Below are positions 24,016-34,238 of a stretch of DNA of 42,224 nucleotides, in pieces. The notes under the pieces are model-generated. The model made no database searches and was not told where the DNA came from. It was given only the letters and a program-made list of their open reading frames with translations. A program made the position numbers and the translations under genes. Position 1 is the stretch's first letter; each line of letters starts with the position of its first letter. The stretch is from a virus. The stretch is from the IMG/VR virus record IMGVR_UViG_3300030107_004345, positions 1 to 42,224 of that record; one strand, given 5' to 3'.

Positions 24016-26364
24016 TTAAGTTATCATTATATATACTGTTGCTGGATCACTATCTACAGCTGAGACCGTACCTTTGTACGTGAAAGTTATAATTTTTCCA
24101 ACATCATATTTAGTTACATTTGTATCAGCTGTATATGTTACAGATCCTCCAGAGTGCGATCCAAGACTACCCTTTGTTGTTCCACCGTCATCTGTAGGAC
24201 CAACTACAGTTGCCAAGGTTTTACTAGCTTTATTTGCGTCGTTATCATAAGATCTTAAATCTATAGCTACGCTCTCCCCAGCGACAACAGTGATAATACC
24301 ATCTTCAAGCGATAAACTTCTAACATCCTCTAAGACATAACCTTCTGCGTCACGCTCGGTATTTGCTCTAGTACCAACATCTGGAACTGTTGGTTTAACC
24401 TGTAAAAAACCATCAAAATCTAAAGTTACGGTAGTATCAGACGTTGGTTGTTTAAATACGTTACCAACAACTGTCGCCGTTATAGTAGAGGTACCACTAC
24501 CAGATATTGCGACATCAAGTTCCATTTCAGCGCCGTTCGCAGTCGCGTTTGTAAAACTACCATCACTAGTTCTAGTGGCAGCCTCGCCTGCTCCCGTGTC
24601 GTAAATAACTGGGCTACCTGACTTTGTTATTGTGCCAGTCCAGGTTGCTACAGACCTACCTTTAACTCCAAAATCATAAGCCCCTGGCATAACTATAGTA
24701 GCTGGACTTGTAAAGCTACTTAATACTAAACCAGCTGTTGTAGCGTCAGAAGCGAAAGTTATAGTTTTGTTAACGTATTGAGCTATATGGTATTGACTCG
24801 CTACGCCTGTTGATAAAATTGTAGATTTATCAACGAGAGAATTATCACCACCTAAAGGAACCACATTAACAGTGTAAGTGTAATCAGCGTCACAAGCTGG
24901 AAAAGATATATTTCGTGAGAAAGGTGTTCCGGGATAAGAGTTTTGATTTACTAAAGACTTACCTCCTAGGCTAAAACTATTATTAGAAAAATCATAATAA
25001 GTATTATCAGATCTTTGTATAAACACATTAAAATTCGCCACTCCCTCACTGTTAATCACTATTTTTCTTTCTTGACCATCTGCTGGTAAATTCGATGTAT
25101 CTATATTAACAGACGTTATCATCGGTTGAGCGCCAGGATCATTACCTTCCCACTCTATATTATCAACACCAGCATGCATACCAAAATCTATCACGTGTCC
25201 TTCGCTACAGGGTTCTGGTTGTGTAGATGTTAGTGGCGCTGTGTATTTAACAGTAAATGTTTTTGATAAACAATAGTCGTCTACTGGGCCCCAAACTTGT
25301 CCCGTGTTGGGATTTGTATACGTATATTCGTAAAGACTGGTAAAATTAACCGTATCTCCAACAGATAAAGTTCCGATATAGTATTCTGACAAAGTAACTT
25401 CGTTATTAGTTCTATCTACAGCAGCAACTCTAACGTCTTGGTTCCAGTAAGGAAAACATAAAAAGCTAGCACTAGCAAAAGTTGGTCCCCAAACTTGCAT
25501 TCCAGGATATACGTCTGTAGTATCACATTTTATTTTATAACCATCAGTAGTCGCCGTATGAACTACCCTGTCAACATTATAATGATCAGGCGTTTCTTCT
25601 ACCGTATAATATCCGGAGTTTATAGCAGCTTGATTAAGCACATAAAATGGGCTTGCTATAGGATTAAAAGCAGAGGTGGGTGGTGTCCAAAATGTTTTTT
25701 CAAAAACTGTCACTGTTGTACCCGGGGTTACATTGGCCGTGTGCTGTGTAGCATAAGATGTTCCTATCGGATTTCCACTAGGATAAAGTGTAGAGTAAAC
25801 TCCCACGGTAAATAAAGGATCTACCCAATTTGTGTTGGCAGTACTTGTTGATTGGGAGAAAGATGAGTCTGGAAAAGAAGCATCTTCAAAATGTCCTTGA
25901 CATTGAGCTGTTAATGGAGTTGGTGTTGTAGTTGACACAGACAAAACACTAGTGCCATTAATTGATTTTGGCCACCAAGCATTATTACAAAAACCCTCGT
26001 GCGGAACGTTGTCAACTAAACACATTGCTATTGGACTACCGCTAGATGTCTGTATTATAGCTTCGCCATCTATATCTATTAATATTTCAGTATTGCTAGA
26101 CGGCATTACAAAACCAGTTTGATATGTAACGTTTACATTAACTAAATTTCCAGGCGTATTAGCAGTTGCAGTGTCTGAAAATGTAACATTTAATACTTCT
26201 GGTGGTAGTGGGCTCCCAATAGAAAAACTAGACGCTGATACGTTATAACCCGCGTTAGGTGTTATAACGAGCGTTTCTGTCGCGTTAAGCGTTCCGCCTG
26301 CTACTGAATCACCAGCAGTTTCTGTTGAGGTTATTACCGATACCGTATAATTTGCGTGTGGCAT
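24016..26364 (-). CDS. Beta-sandwich-rich tail or fibre-type protein
   Basis: The 782-residue protein consists of Thr/Ser/Val/Ala-rich beta strands with several Ig-like or fibronectin-like units (for example VNVNVTYQTGF, KTFTVKYTAPL, ATIVMPGAYDFGVKG, GIITVVAGESVAI). The C-terminal unit has GSLGSHSGGSVTYTAD and KIITFTYKG. It has no signal peptide, arguing for a virion rather than exported protein. A DEG-containing C-terminal part (NTERDAEGYVLED) marks a repeated boundary. It follows the 1993-residue tail gene by 12 bases, so it is a likely appendage or receptor-binding/adhesion component. Binding target unknown. Confidence 0.6.
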   Translation of the reverse strand: MPHANYTVSVITSTETAGDSVAGGTLNATETLVITPNAGYNVSASSFSIGSPLPPEVLNVTFSDTATANTPGNLVNVNVTYQTGFVMPSSNTEILIDIDGEAIIQTSSGSPIAMCLVDNVPHEGFCNNAWWPKSINGTSVLSVSTTTPTPLTAQCQGHFEDASFPDSSFSQSTSTANTNWVDPLFTVGVYSTLYPSGNPIGTSYATQHTANVTPGTTVTVFEKTFWTPPTSAFNPIASPFYVLNQAAINSGYYTVEETPDHYNVDRVVHTATTDGYKIKCDTTDVYPGMQVWGPTFASASFLCFPYWNQDVRVAAVDRTNNEVTLSEYYIGTLSVGDTVNFTSLYEYTYTNPNTGQVWGPVDDYCLSKTFTVKYTAPLTSTQPEPCSEGHVIDFGMHAGVDNIEWEGNDPGAQPMITSVNIDTSNLPADGQERKIVINSEGVANFNVFIQRSDNTYYDFSNNSFSLGGKSLVNQNSYPGTPFSRNISFPACDADYTYTVNVVPLGGDNSLVDKSTILSTGVASQYHIAQYVNKTITFASDATTAGLVLSSFTSPATIVMPGAYDFGVKGRSVATWTGTITKSGSPVIYDTGAGEAATRTSDGSFTNATANGAEMELDVAISGSGTSTITATVVGNVFKQPTSDTTVTLDFDGFLQVKPTVPDVGTRANTERDAEGYVLEDVRSLSLEDGIITVVAGESVAIDLRSYDNDANKASKTLATVVGPTDDGGTTKGSLGSHSGGSVTYTADTNVTKYDVGKIITFTYKGTVSAVDSDPATVYIMIT

Positions 26365-26375
26365 ATTGTTTTATT

Positions 26376-29300
26376 TTAATGATCCGAAGGATCGTCTTTT
26401 AGTGTTAAAGTAAAGTCTGATGGTTCTGGATCTGGATCTCCATCGATTAGCACGGTGGACGCGTAAGCTATACCTTGTACAGAAAACTCTTTTTCATCTA
26501 CATTGGTGTCTGAAGCACTGTTAAAATAAGTAGATAAACCCTGCATCGTAGTAAACCATTTACCTTCTTTGGGTTTAAATTCCAATTCTTTACCAGATTG
26601 TAAATCAGTCTCTACGATACTAGCGTACCAACCTGTTTTTCCAATGTTGTTGTAGTACTCAGCGTCAAACTGATTATTACCATCCGCGTTTGTTCCAGTT
26701 AATTTATTTTGTGTTATTCTAGCTTGACTACCCGAATATTTTAGAGTTTGAAAACTTTTAACAGACGCGGGACCTTCGTTTAATAGAACGTCCACTGTTG
26801 AGCTATACTGTGTTCCGTAAAAATTATTTCTAACTAAATTACTTGCATGTTCCCATATATTACCACTACTAAAAGTATAAAACTTACCATTCATACTTAA
26901 TCCAGATTCTTGTAACCAAGATTTAAAACTAACCCAACCGTTTGTTTTTTCAGCAAAACTTAAAGTTGCTTCTATAAAATCATCAGATTTAGCACTATCA
27001 TTTGCTACGCGCTCACATCCCTCTGATGTCCACCAAAAATAAGACGTGTCTATCATCGAGTATTGACCAGAGTGATAACTAACCCTAATATCGTAAGCAC
27101 CAGATGCTAATGTTGATACAGAATTAACTTTAAAGGTTACTATTGGACTAGTTGAATCTACATAATTTGTGCTTGGTTTGTCTCTAGGTGGTGCTCCATT
27201 TTGAGTTTGGTAGTGTAAATAAATATTTCCTTCTGGACAATCATTAAAAGCATTTAAAAATGTTAAAAATAAAGAACTTCTATCTATACCCCAATAATCC
27301 ACAGTTGGTATATGTTGTTGTGTAACCATTGATAAGCTACCTCCTCCAGATATATGAGCATCGTTAACGTCATATTGACCATAGGCATACGATAATGTCC
27401 CGTTATAATTTGTATAAGAAGCTGAAGAACTACCAATAGTACCATACGCGTAAGGTTGCGATATTCCAAAACCACCACCATTATCAAAGTGATAATATCC
27501 CAAACTGTTAGCATCAGCAAAGCTTAGTTCTGAAACTGGCACTTCTATGGATATAGCTTCTTCTTCTTTATCTTTTAAGGTTATATTATAAAGTGATTTT
27601 CTATCGTCATAACTACCAATTATCGTTTGTGCGTGCTTTAAATTATCATTAAACCAATCTTTCATACCATGTTCTGATATAGGTACTAATCCGTTTTGTG
27701 ATAATCTCATGACTACACCTCTAGATTTGTCAGAAAAATAAGCTTGATATGCTTGTACCGCAAAAGATTCTGGATTTTTGGATATCCCATGTTCTCCTTG
27801 AAAAGGAACAACTTGTCCTAGAACTCTATTAGTGGATATTAGTTGAGCGTTTCCATCAGCGTTATAAACAGCATCTTTATTTGCTAAACATCTAACAACT
27901 TTATCTTCACATAGAGTAACTAAATCAGTATCTCTAGCGTGTAATTTCTGAATACAACCAAATCTAGGGCTTAAATCTTTTGTTATTTTTTCACCTTGAA
28001 TAAATTGATTAAGATTATTTATACCAGACGTAGAGTTATATATACCAGAATATATTAAGCCATTACATTTTCTTTCTTCTTCATATGGTATCGCTAAAGT
28101 AGTGGAAACTTTAGGTCCTTTATCTATGGTAACAGCGTTATAATCATCTCTTATTCTATTTGATTCAACTCCATTTCCAAAAGAGAAACAGTTATGCCAA
28201 TCTAAGTAATACTTTTGATTGTGTAATCTTTTTTCTAACTTTATATTAGAGTATGTATTACCAACGTTTACCGGTGCTAAAACAACCGTTCCTGTAACCA
28301 TACTCCCACCTGGTTTTACAAAAGTTATAACATCGCCAACTACTAATGGTGTACCATTACTATCTTCTGGTCTATCGTTTACCGTTATAGTGTCATCATT
28401 AAACGCTGTTACTTTTAAAGTGCTACCAGCTACGTATGTATTGTTCGACGTAGTCCATGTTCTATCTTCTGGTAATATTAAACAAGACGTGACTGGAATG
28501 TAAATTTCATTTGTTTTATAATTTAAGTTTATTGGATTCGCGTTACTTGCCTCGTAATACAACTCTAAACCAATATCTTCCTTAGGTTCTGTTTCCCAAA
28601 TCGCTGGATTTGTACTTGAAAAATCCTCGTCAAAAACTTCTTTTGGCTCTAATATTTCTATAGAATGTGCTGAATTAAAGTGGTTTGCACCCGCTATTTG
28701 AGAACCACCACTAGCTGGAGTCGTGTTAAATCTTGGATCGTAATTACTAGAGGTATTTATACCTATTCCTAAGCCAGGTGAAGTAGGTGTTGGTTTTGGA
28801 GTTCCAGGCGTCCATTGTCCAACAGTAATCTCCCATCTAAGCCTTTGATTAGCTGCTTGTCTACAAACATATCCATTACCGTTATAATTTTGATCAAAGT
28901 TTGTAAGTTCGTCTACTATTGCTGGCGTTTGGTTGTCATTTTGAGTAGAACCAGATAGATAACGCTCCGCGCTTTCTACAACATAAAATATATTATCTGG
29001 GTCTTTAGACCATTTAAATACTGTTCCAGGTTGAGTTATATGGTCATACCAGGTCTTTTCTTCCATAGCGGCATTAACTCCAATGTCCCAATTAGGAGCA
29101 AAATTGTTGTCAAAATTTGGAACATTTGTGTTTCCAGCTGGAGCGCTACCCGCCGCATAAACACCACTTAAAGCTAATTGTATAGTTTTATTGCTATTTG
29201 TTATACCACCCGCCGTTACACCGTTTGGCCCATCATCATCCCCCTGTCCATTGTTGTTTGTTCTCGTTTGAGCGTTGTCTATAAACCAATGGGTACCAAA

Positions 29301-32300
29301 CATTCTCCACCATTTTTCAGCCCTACCCTCTCTAACACCTTGGCTAACAGCGTTCCAAATAGTACCCCAAAAACCAGTACTACCACTAGCATCAGAAGGC
29401 ACCTGCTCATAATAACTCACTCCCCCAAAATCATACCAATTATTAGCATTTAAATAATAAATAGGTTCTGAAAATACAGATATATATCGATCTTCTTCAG
29501 CACCCATGGTATCCATAACATTCTTTTTTAAGGTACCGTCTCTAAATATTTTAACAAAAAATCTTCCTCTATGTTCTGGTTTAACTTCTTCCACGTGTCT
29601 AGATATTTCTAGCACTAAGTCTCTCTCAGAAGATGGTGAGTTATTAGTGTTACCGTTACCTATACGATCTGCCCAAGCGCCAGTACCTATACCAGTAGAA
29701 CTTTCCGTTGTAAAGTTTATATCTTTCTCAAAAGGTTTTACAAGTTTAATCATTAGAGTGTCTGCATAACCCGTATTATTTATTTCTATTTCTGAAAAAC
29801 TACTTATTTCATACCAATGAGATTGAGTATCTGTAGTTTTAAATCTTAAATATTTAGCTCCACTAGCAGTGTCTTCAACCACTGTAGACAAAGAGCTCTC
29901 ATCAAGAACAGTTTTATTAACGTATACAAAATCCACATCTTTTTCTGGATAACCTCCACCAGAATGACCAAATATTTCTCTACTATTATCATTGGTTAAA
30001 GTTCCGTATGGTTTCTTTTCAGTCTTTACAAAATCAGGTACCTCGTTTTCTATAGCTATAACTTTATATCTAGCCTCTTCAGTTACAAAAATATCTGTAT
30101 CATGTTGTTTTTTCAGTATTAGATAAGTGTCTTCATCAACCTTATTTCTTTCTGCTGATGGGAAGCTTAACCATACATTTCCATCTTCCGCCGGGTACCA
30201 CCTATCCATACATAGATTGTAATACTCATTAGAAGTTTCTTTTACAAAAAACTTAAACGTATCAGCAAATTCTGGCGGCTCATGTTGTAGTTGGACTTTT
30301 ATTTTATTTTGCTTATTAGCTGTGTCTTTTTTAAGATTCACCGTTCCAGAACCTTCTACTTTAGAAGATAAAACAGGCGTTTCTCTTCCATACACGTCTC
30401 TGTAAACTAACCCAACTTGATATGTTCTTAAAGATTTTATAGAAGATTTTGGATTATTTTTATTAGCAGAATTATTGCTTTCAATATTTAAAACTGTATC
30501 TAATTTTATTATTCTATTAGATATATTTTTTAAATTATAATTTTGAAGATAATTACCATATATTACCCTATTAGCTGACACTTCTTGAGCTAAAGCTTTT
30601 CTAGGAACATTATCCCAGTGTCTAAATGATTGATTAGATGGGACAACAGCATGTATCAATTCGCTTGTTATAGATATAGAGCCTCTAGTTAAACCTGTAT
30701 TAGCTGAGTTTAGGTTTGTTCCAGCAGCTGTCCACTCTGGATCATCTGTTGTTATATTTTTTACAGTGTATATATTGGGAGAGTTTGACTCCTTATACAA
30801 TATGTCTACAGAAGTAACCCCATGTGGCCTTATTGAGTCCTCTTCTATGAAATCCTTTATTTTAAGATTTCTTAACTGGTTTTTCATTCCTAGATTATAA
30901 CCTTTTTTAGGATTATAATCAAAAGGTCCAGGTAAAAAAGCTACTTCTGACCAAGGTGAAAATGAAGAATATTCATTATCTTGGTATTTATATCTATAAG
31001 CAAATCTAGGAAATTTAAATTCAAAAAGTGGTGCTGATCTCTCTAGCACAAACTTCCAGGGCTCAGCTGTAAAACTTAATTCTTCGGCCGTTATACCTAT
31101 TAGTTCAAAAGTATAACTAGTTCCTGTTATATCTATTAATTTTAATCTAGCTTCCCATGTCTCAAATAAATCAGGAGCGTTTTGATCATTTGTAGCTAAA
31201 ATTATATCATCAACCCACCAATCCGGAACAGGATTCATGTTTGAAGTATCATATATTATAGTTTGTGCGAATGGTAGTAGATTAACTGTACCGTCTGAGA
31301 ATGAAGTTGTTATATTAGTTGTGATTGTACCTCTAGATGCCTCGGTATTGTCCATAACTAATTTTGGTGCTATTAAAGGGGATTTTTTAATAACAGTTAT
31401 GTGTTCTTTTAATATATGCTCGTATAGAGCAAAGTTTTGATTATTATAACTAACAAGCTCGTCATTTAAATCTTTTATTATAAATGATGTATGTGTATTT
31501 ATAGGTGAAAAAGAAGAAGAAGTTACCCAATCTTTTCTAGTACCCTCTATACATTTTGTTATATTTATTTTTTTTGGCTCTGAATGGTTGTCAGTCCAAA
31601 ACATTAAATCGTCTATTATGTTTATACCTGTTATTAGTCTAGACGAATCAAATTGTAAAACTCTATCATCTTCTTGTGATGTAAACGTAATACTATCTCC
31701 AAGTTTACTAGGAAACAAAGTGTATATAGTTCCCCCTATAGTACTAGTCAAATAAACTCTCATTCCCGCTGTTGTTGGAGAATCGTTTCTAACTTTATCA
31801 ACAATCACACCGTCAGCAGCTGTTAAAGTATAGGTTGCTCCATTAGCAACTGTGTTCCCCATTACAGAAAGCGAACCACCACTATTGTTAGTAAAAGTAC
31901 CAGTTACAACCATTCCTTTTCTAACATTTGTTATATTATCTGTAGATTGCCCTAGATTGCTTATTTTTAAATACTCACTTTCATTAGTCCCTCCACCATC
32001 TGCTAGAAGCGATATAGTCGTCTTCCAAACATCTACTAAAACCGGTGTAACAACATTCGTGTTAGTTGTTTTATTTTTATGATACTTTAAAATAGCATCT
32101 TTACCATCAGAACTACTACCTGCCACAAGCCAGTAAATATCATCATTCTTTTCGTCCGCAATAGAAGCCACGCAGGTACCAAATCCAGTACCAACATTGG
32201 TATTACCCATAATAGTTTGTACAGTTCCTACATTGGCACCCTCAGATGTAGAGACCTCTATATTTAAAGCATCTCTATATTCACCATTAGCAACCAATCT

Positions 32301-32357
32301 CTCATCAAGGTCTTTATTCATACGACCCTTTATGAAATTGTTATTCAATTCTGGCAT
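26376..32357 (-). CDS. Large tail protein (crAss-like muzzle/tail-hub type, N-terminal conserved motif)
   Basis: The 1993-residue protein starts MPELNNNFIKGRMNKDLDER, followed by ANGEYRDALNIEVSTSEG, a conserved N-terminal signature of a large structural protein seen next to neck genes in crAss-like and related marine phages. It is mostly beta structure, with recognisable conserved stretches near residues 1460-1620 (FGCIQKLHARDTDLVTLCED, NPESFAVQAYQAYFSDK, GSYDDRKSLYNITLK), consistent with a beta-propeller or ring-type tail component. It ends DFTLTLKDDPSDH. The gene begins 4 bases after the upstream neck gene's stop. The most likely role is the distal tail ring/muzzle through which DNA and cargo pass. 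Structural assignment beyond this is inference. Confidence 0.7.
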   Translation of the reverse strand: MPELNNNFIKGRMNKDLDERLVANGEYRDALNIEVSTSEGANVGTVQTIMGNTNVGTGFGTCVASIADEKNDDIYWLVAGSSSDGKDAILKYHKNKTTNTNVVTPVLVDVWKTTISLLADGGGTNESEYLKISNLGQSTDNITNVRKGMVVTGTFTNNSGGSLSVMGNTVANGATYTLTAADGVIVDKVRNDSPTTAGMRVYLTSTIGGTIYTLFPSKLGDSITFTSQEDDRVLQFDSSRLITGINIIDDLMFWTDNHSEPKKINITKCIEGTRKDWVTSSSFSPINTHTSFIIKDLNDELVSYNNQNFALYEHILKEHITVIKKSPLIAPKLVMDNTEASRGTITTNITTSFSDGTVNLLPFAQTIIYDTSNMNPVPDWWVDDIILATNDQNAPDLFETWEARLKLIDITGTSYTFELIGITAEELSFTAEPWKFVLERSAPLFEFKFPRFAYRYKYQDNEYSSFSPWSEVAFLPGPFDYNPKKGYNLGMKNQLRNLKIKDFIEEDSIRPHGVTSVDILYKESNSPNIYTVKNITTDDPEWTAAGTNLNSANTGLTRGSISITSELIHAVVPSNQSFRHWDNVPRKALAQEVSANRVIYGNYLQNYNLKNISNRIIKLDTVLNIESNNSANKNNPKSSIKSLRTYQVGLVYRDVYGRETPVLSSKVEGSGTVNLKKDTANKQNKIKVQLQHEPPEFADTFKFFVKETSNEYYNLCMDRWYPAEDGNVWLSFPSAERNKVDEDTYLILKKQHDTDIFVTEEARYKVIAIENEVPDFVKTEKKPYGTLTNDNSREIFGHSGGGYPEKDVDFVYVNKTVLDESSLSTVVEDTASGAKYLRFKTTDTQSHWYEISSFSEIEINNTGYADTLMIKLVKPFEKDINFTTESSTGIGTGAWADRIGNGNTNNSPSSERDLVLEISRHVEEVKPEHRGRFFVKIFRDGTLKKNVMDTMGAEEDRYISVFSEPIYYLNANNWYDFGGVSYYEQVPSDASGSTGFWGTIWNAVSQGVREGRAEKWWRMFGTHWFIDNAQTRTNNNGQGDDDGPNGVTAGGITNSNKTIQLALSGVYAAGSAPAGNTNVPNFDNNFAPNWDIGVNAAMEEKTWYDHITQPGTVFKWSKDPDNIFYVVESAERYLSGSTQNDNQTPAIVDELTNFDQNYNGNGYVCRQAANQRLRWEITVGQWTPGTPKPTPTSPGLGIGINTSSNYDPRFNTTPASGGSQIAGANHFNSAHSIEILEPKEVFDEDFSSTNPAIWETEPKEDIGLELYYEASNANPINLNYKTNEIYIPVTSCLILPEDRTWTTSNNTYVAGSTLKVTAFNDDTITVNDRPEDSNGTPLVVGDVITFVKPGGSMVTGTVVLAPVNVGNTYSNIKLEKRLHNQKYYLDWHNCFSFGNGVESNRIRDDYNAVTIDKGPKVSTTLAIPYEEERKCNGLIYSGIYNSTSGINNLNQFIQGEKITKDLSPRFGCIQKLHARDTDLVTLCEDKVVRCLANKDAVYNADGNAQLISTNRVLGQVVPFQGEHGISKNPESFAVQAYQAYFSDKSRGVVMRLSQNGLVPISEHGMKDWFNDNLKHAQTIIGSYDDRKSLYNITLKDKEEEAISIEVPVSELSFADANSLGYYHFDNGGGFGISQPYAYGTIGSSSASYTNYNGTLSYAYGQYDVNDAHISGGGSLSMVTQQHIPTVDYWGIDRSSLFLTFLNAFNDCPEGNIYLHYQTQNGAPPRDKPSTNYVDSTSPIVTFKVNSVSTLASGAYDIRVSYHSGQYSMIDTSYFWWTSEGCERVANDSAKSDDFIEATLSFAEKTNGWVSFKSWLQESGLSMNGKFYTFSSGNIWEHASNLVRNNFYGTQYSSTVDVLLNEGPASVKSFQTLKYSGSQARITQNKLTGTNADGNNQFDAEYYNNIGKTGWYASIVETDLQSGKELEFKPKEGKWFTTMQGLSTYFNSASDTNVDEKEFSVQGIAYASTVLIDGDPDPEPSDFTLTLKDDPSDH

Positions 32358-32361
32358 TTAA

Positions 32362-33264
32362 TTAGTGTTTTATATGTTTAGACTTACCTCTTAATACTTG
32401 GGTTAGTTCTTCAATTTTAAGGTTAGACAATCTTAATTTAGCTGTTCTTACAGCTGCAAATCTTTCTTTTTTAAATCTAGCAACTAAATATTCTTGAGTA
32501 TTAGCTCTAGTGGCTAATATAGCGTGGGCAATCCACTTATACATAGCTTCTTCAGCAAATTTATGCACTTGCATTTCATCATCAGTTCCTAAACTGTCAC
32601 TTATATATTTTAATATTATCGTTTTACCACTTAAATTAGAGCTAAAGTGTATCAATCCAGTATTGTTGTCAATATAGAAAGATCCATTAATTTGAGCTCT
32701 ACTATGATTCAAACCATATCTTTGACCAATATTTAAATCAAATCTATCGTCGTCATAATTATAATCATTTTGTAAATTCTCATTGGGAGTCGATGATTTA
32801 TAACCTTCCCATGTAGTTGACGTTGTATCAGTAACTATTTCATCTCCAGAAAAAGTATATAAACCGTCAGCATCTTGAGTTACGTCAGTGGGATTAGATG
32901 ATTTGAGTTCTGGATATATTGTGTGCTCTATACCAGCGTTATCACTCCAAGTCATTTTTACATAATTCACGTAATCTTGTGGTAGTATCATGTTTAGTGA
33001 GGGTGGTAAAACTATCTCTAAAGCCTTAATAGATTTTAGTGTATCATAACTTAGTTCCTGTAAAGCTCTTTGAGCGTGAAATTGTACGTCTGTTCTTTTT
33101 ATCTTACTTATTATTTTATCTTCTCCAACATACGCAACTATGAAGTTATTTATAATATTTTGTAAAGACACGAATTGATAGTCACCGTAATTTTCATCAC
33201 CACTTATCTGTGTTGTATCGGCGCCCTCGTAATATGTTTTACCCGTCTGTGTTATTAATCCCAT
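32362..33264 (-). CDS. Head-tail neck / tail ring protein (candidate)
   Basis: The 300-residue soluble protein begins MGLITQTGKTYYEGADTTQI and contains IINNFIVAYVGEDK, FHAQRALQELSYDTLKSIKA and LPPSLNMILPQDYVNYVKM. The helical N-terminal part and mixed beta C-terminal part resemble phage connector/ring proteins. It occupies the position between the 241-residue adaptor-like protein and the large tail gene, as expected for a ring that links the portal complex to the tail. The C-terminus is basic (RGKSKHIKH). The gap to the upstream stop is 3 bases. Family name is not certain. Confidence 0.55.
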   Translation of the reverse strand: MGLITQTGKTYYEGADTTQISGDENYGDYQFVSLQNIINNFIVAYVGEDKIISKIKRTDVQFHAQRALQELSYDTLKSIKALEIVLPPSLNMILPQDYVNYVKMTWSDNAGIEHTIYPELKSSNPTDVTQDADGLYTFSGDEIVTDTTSTTWEGYKSSTPNENLQNDYNYDDDRFDLNIGQRYGLNHSRAQINGSFYIDNNTGLIHFSSNLSGKTIILKYISDSLGTDDEMQVHKFAEEAMYKWIAHAILATRANTQEYLVARFKKERFAAVRTAKLRLSNLKIEELTQVLRGKSKHIKH

Positions 33265-33267
33265 TTA

Positions 33268-33993
33268 CTATTGTTTTTGTTGTATTTTTGTTGTATTTTT
33301 TTCGTTTTGGGCTATTTGTACTAATCCAGGTTTATTTATAGTTATACCAGCTAACTCTAATATATGAACAACTAAATTAGATTCTTCTGAAGCATGTAGA
33401 ACAAAATTTGTTGTTTCGTTAGCGTTGTACAAAGCTTGTCCATTAACAACAGCGTATCCCCATTTAGCATCAGTTCCATTTTCTCTTGTAGGAGCTAAAA
33501 TATAAGTGCAAGTAACATCTTCTTGAATTGTTGTGGGTAGAACTTTAACGGTATTAATACCTGTTCTTACGTAAACAGGTCTTTTAGTCACCGGTCTAGC
33601 TATTGGTGAAGCGTTTATATACAATAATTCGTTTTCTTTTACCTGCTCTATTTCTACTGGATAACTGAAAGAAGCTGGACTATATATAATCGTTCCCAAT
33701 CTATAAGAAATCGATGGTATTTGAAACTCAGCATTAATTTGATCGTATCCCATAGTACCAGTTCTTTGGAAGGGAGCTATCTTTTTATTCAATAAATCTA
33801 ACATATCAGAGTATTCAGTATCGTTACCGTGTTGTTCTCCAAATTGTTTTATATCGTAAAAATACTGTTCAAATATAGCCATTTGTGCTTGGTTAGCTAA
33901 TAGATTAAACTCTTGTGGAGTAATATACCCTCTTTGCTCTTTGTTAGCTAAAGCTAAAACTCTTTGATAAACCGTATCTATACTTACCGCCAT
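33268..33993 (-). CDS. Head-tail adaptor-like protein
   Basis: The 241-residue protein begins with a helical region (VYQRVLALANKEQRGYITPQ, NLLANQAQMAIFEQYFYDI), followed by strands (ISYRLGTIIY, GINTVKVLPT, VTCTYILAP). I recognise this N-terminal helical pattern from neck proteins beside portal/MCP blocks of crAss-like and flavobacterial phages. No signal or membrane segment is present. The stop is 3 bases before the next ATG and the C-terminus is polar (NEKNTTKIQQKQ). A portal-proximal ring or adaptor role is inferred from position and fold pattern. Confidence 0.6.
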   Translation of the reverse strand: MAVSIDTVYQRVLALANKEQRGYITPQEFNLLANQAQMAIFEQYFYDIKQFGEQHGNDTEYSDMLDLLNKKIAPFQRTGTMGYDQINAEFQIPSISYRLGTIIYSPASFSYPVEIEQVKENELLYINASPIARPVTKRPVYVRTGINTVKVLPTTIQEDVTCTYILAPTRENGTDAKWGYAVVNGQALYNANETTNFVLHASEESNLVVHILELAGITINKPGLVQIAQNEKNTTKIQQKQ

Positions 33994-34001
33994 AATTATT
34001 T

Positions 34002-34181
34002 TTATTTTTTATAAGGAAACATCTTATTTAATTTCTCCTTTCTTTTTTTACAACCACAATCTTTTCCAGTAACTTTACTAACTTTTTCAACAACTCTTTT
34101 TATTCCAGTTACTTCTGTTATTTTTTCGACTGTATCACCTAGTCCTCTAGATCCTATAAAATCTGAGATATTTAATTTCAT
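34002..34181 (-). CDS. Small basic CGCKKR protein
   Basis: The 59-residue protein uses ATG 34181; an in-frame upstream GTG at 34211 is inside a stable hairpin and was rejected. It contains SRGLGDTVEKITEVTGIKRV and then GKDCGCKKRKEKLNKMFPY. The CxC with a cluster of Lys/Arg suggests metal or nucleic-acid binding. A similar small gene next to capsid/neck genes is familiar from Bacteroidota phages, with no defined function. The gene sits 8 bases before the adaptor gene's ATG. The leader is A-rich with no Shine-Dalgarno sequence. Confidence 0.65.
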   Translation of the reverse strand: MKLNISDFIGSRGLGDTVEKITEVTGIKRVVEKVSKVTGKDCGCKKRKEKLNKMFPYKK

Positions 34182-34203
34182 TTCTTTTATTTTTTGTAGT
34201 ATT

Positions 34204-34230
34204 GCAACCACCCTTTTATTGAGTGGTTGC
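34204..34230 (-). other. Stable hairpin in the gap before the CGCKKR gene
   Basis: GCAACCAC (34204-34211) pairs with GTGGTTGC (34223-34230) around an 11-base loop. On the minus strand, where the genes run, it is not followed by a U-run, so it is not a canonical terminator in that direction; it is followed by T-rich sequence on the plus strand. It may be a transcript-processing or stabilising structure, or a weak terminator. Confidence 0.6.
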
Positions 34231-34238
34231 TTTACTAG

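Noticed and set aside
34182-34211. GTG start for the CGCKKR gene
   Set aside because: It lies in the stem of a stable hairpin; ATG 34181 gives a protein with the conserved-looking part intact.
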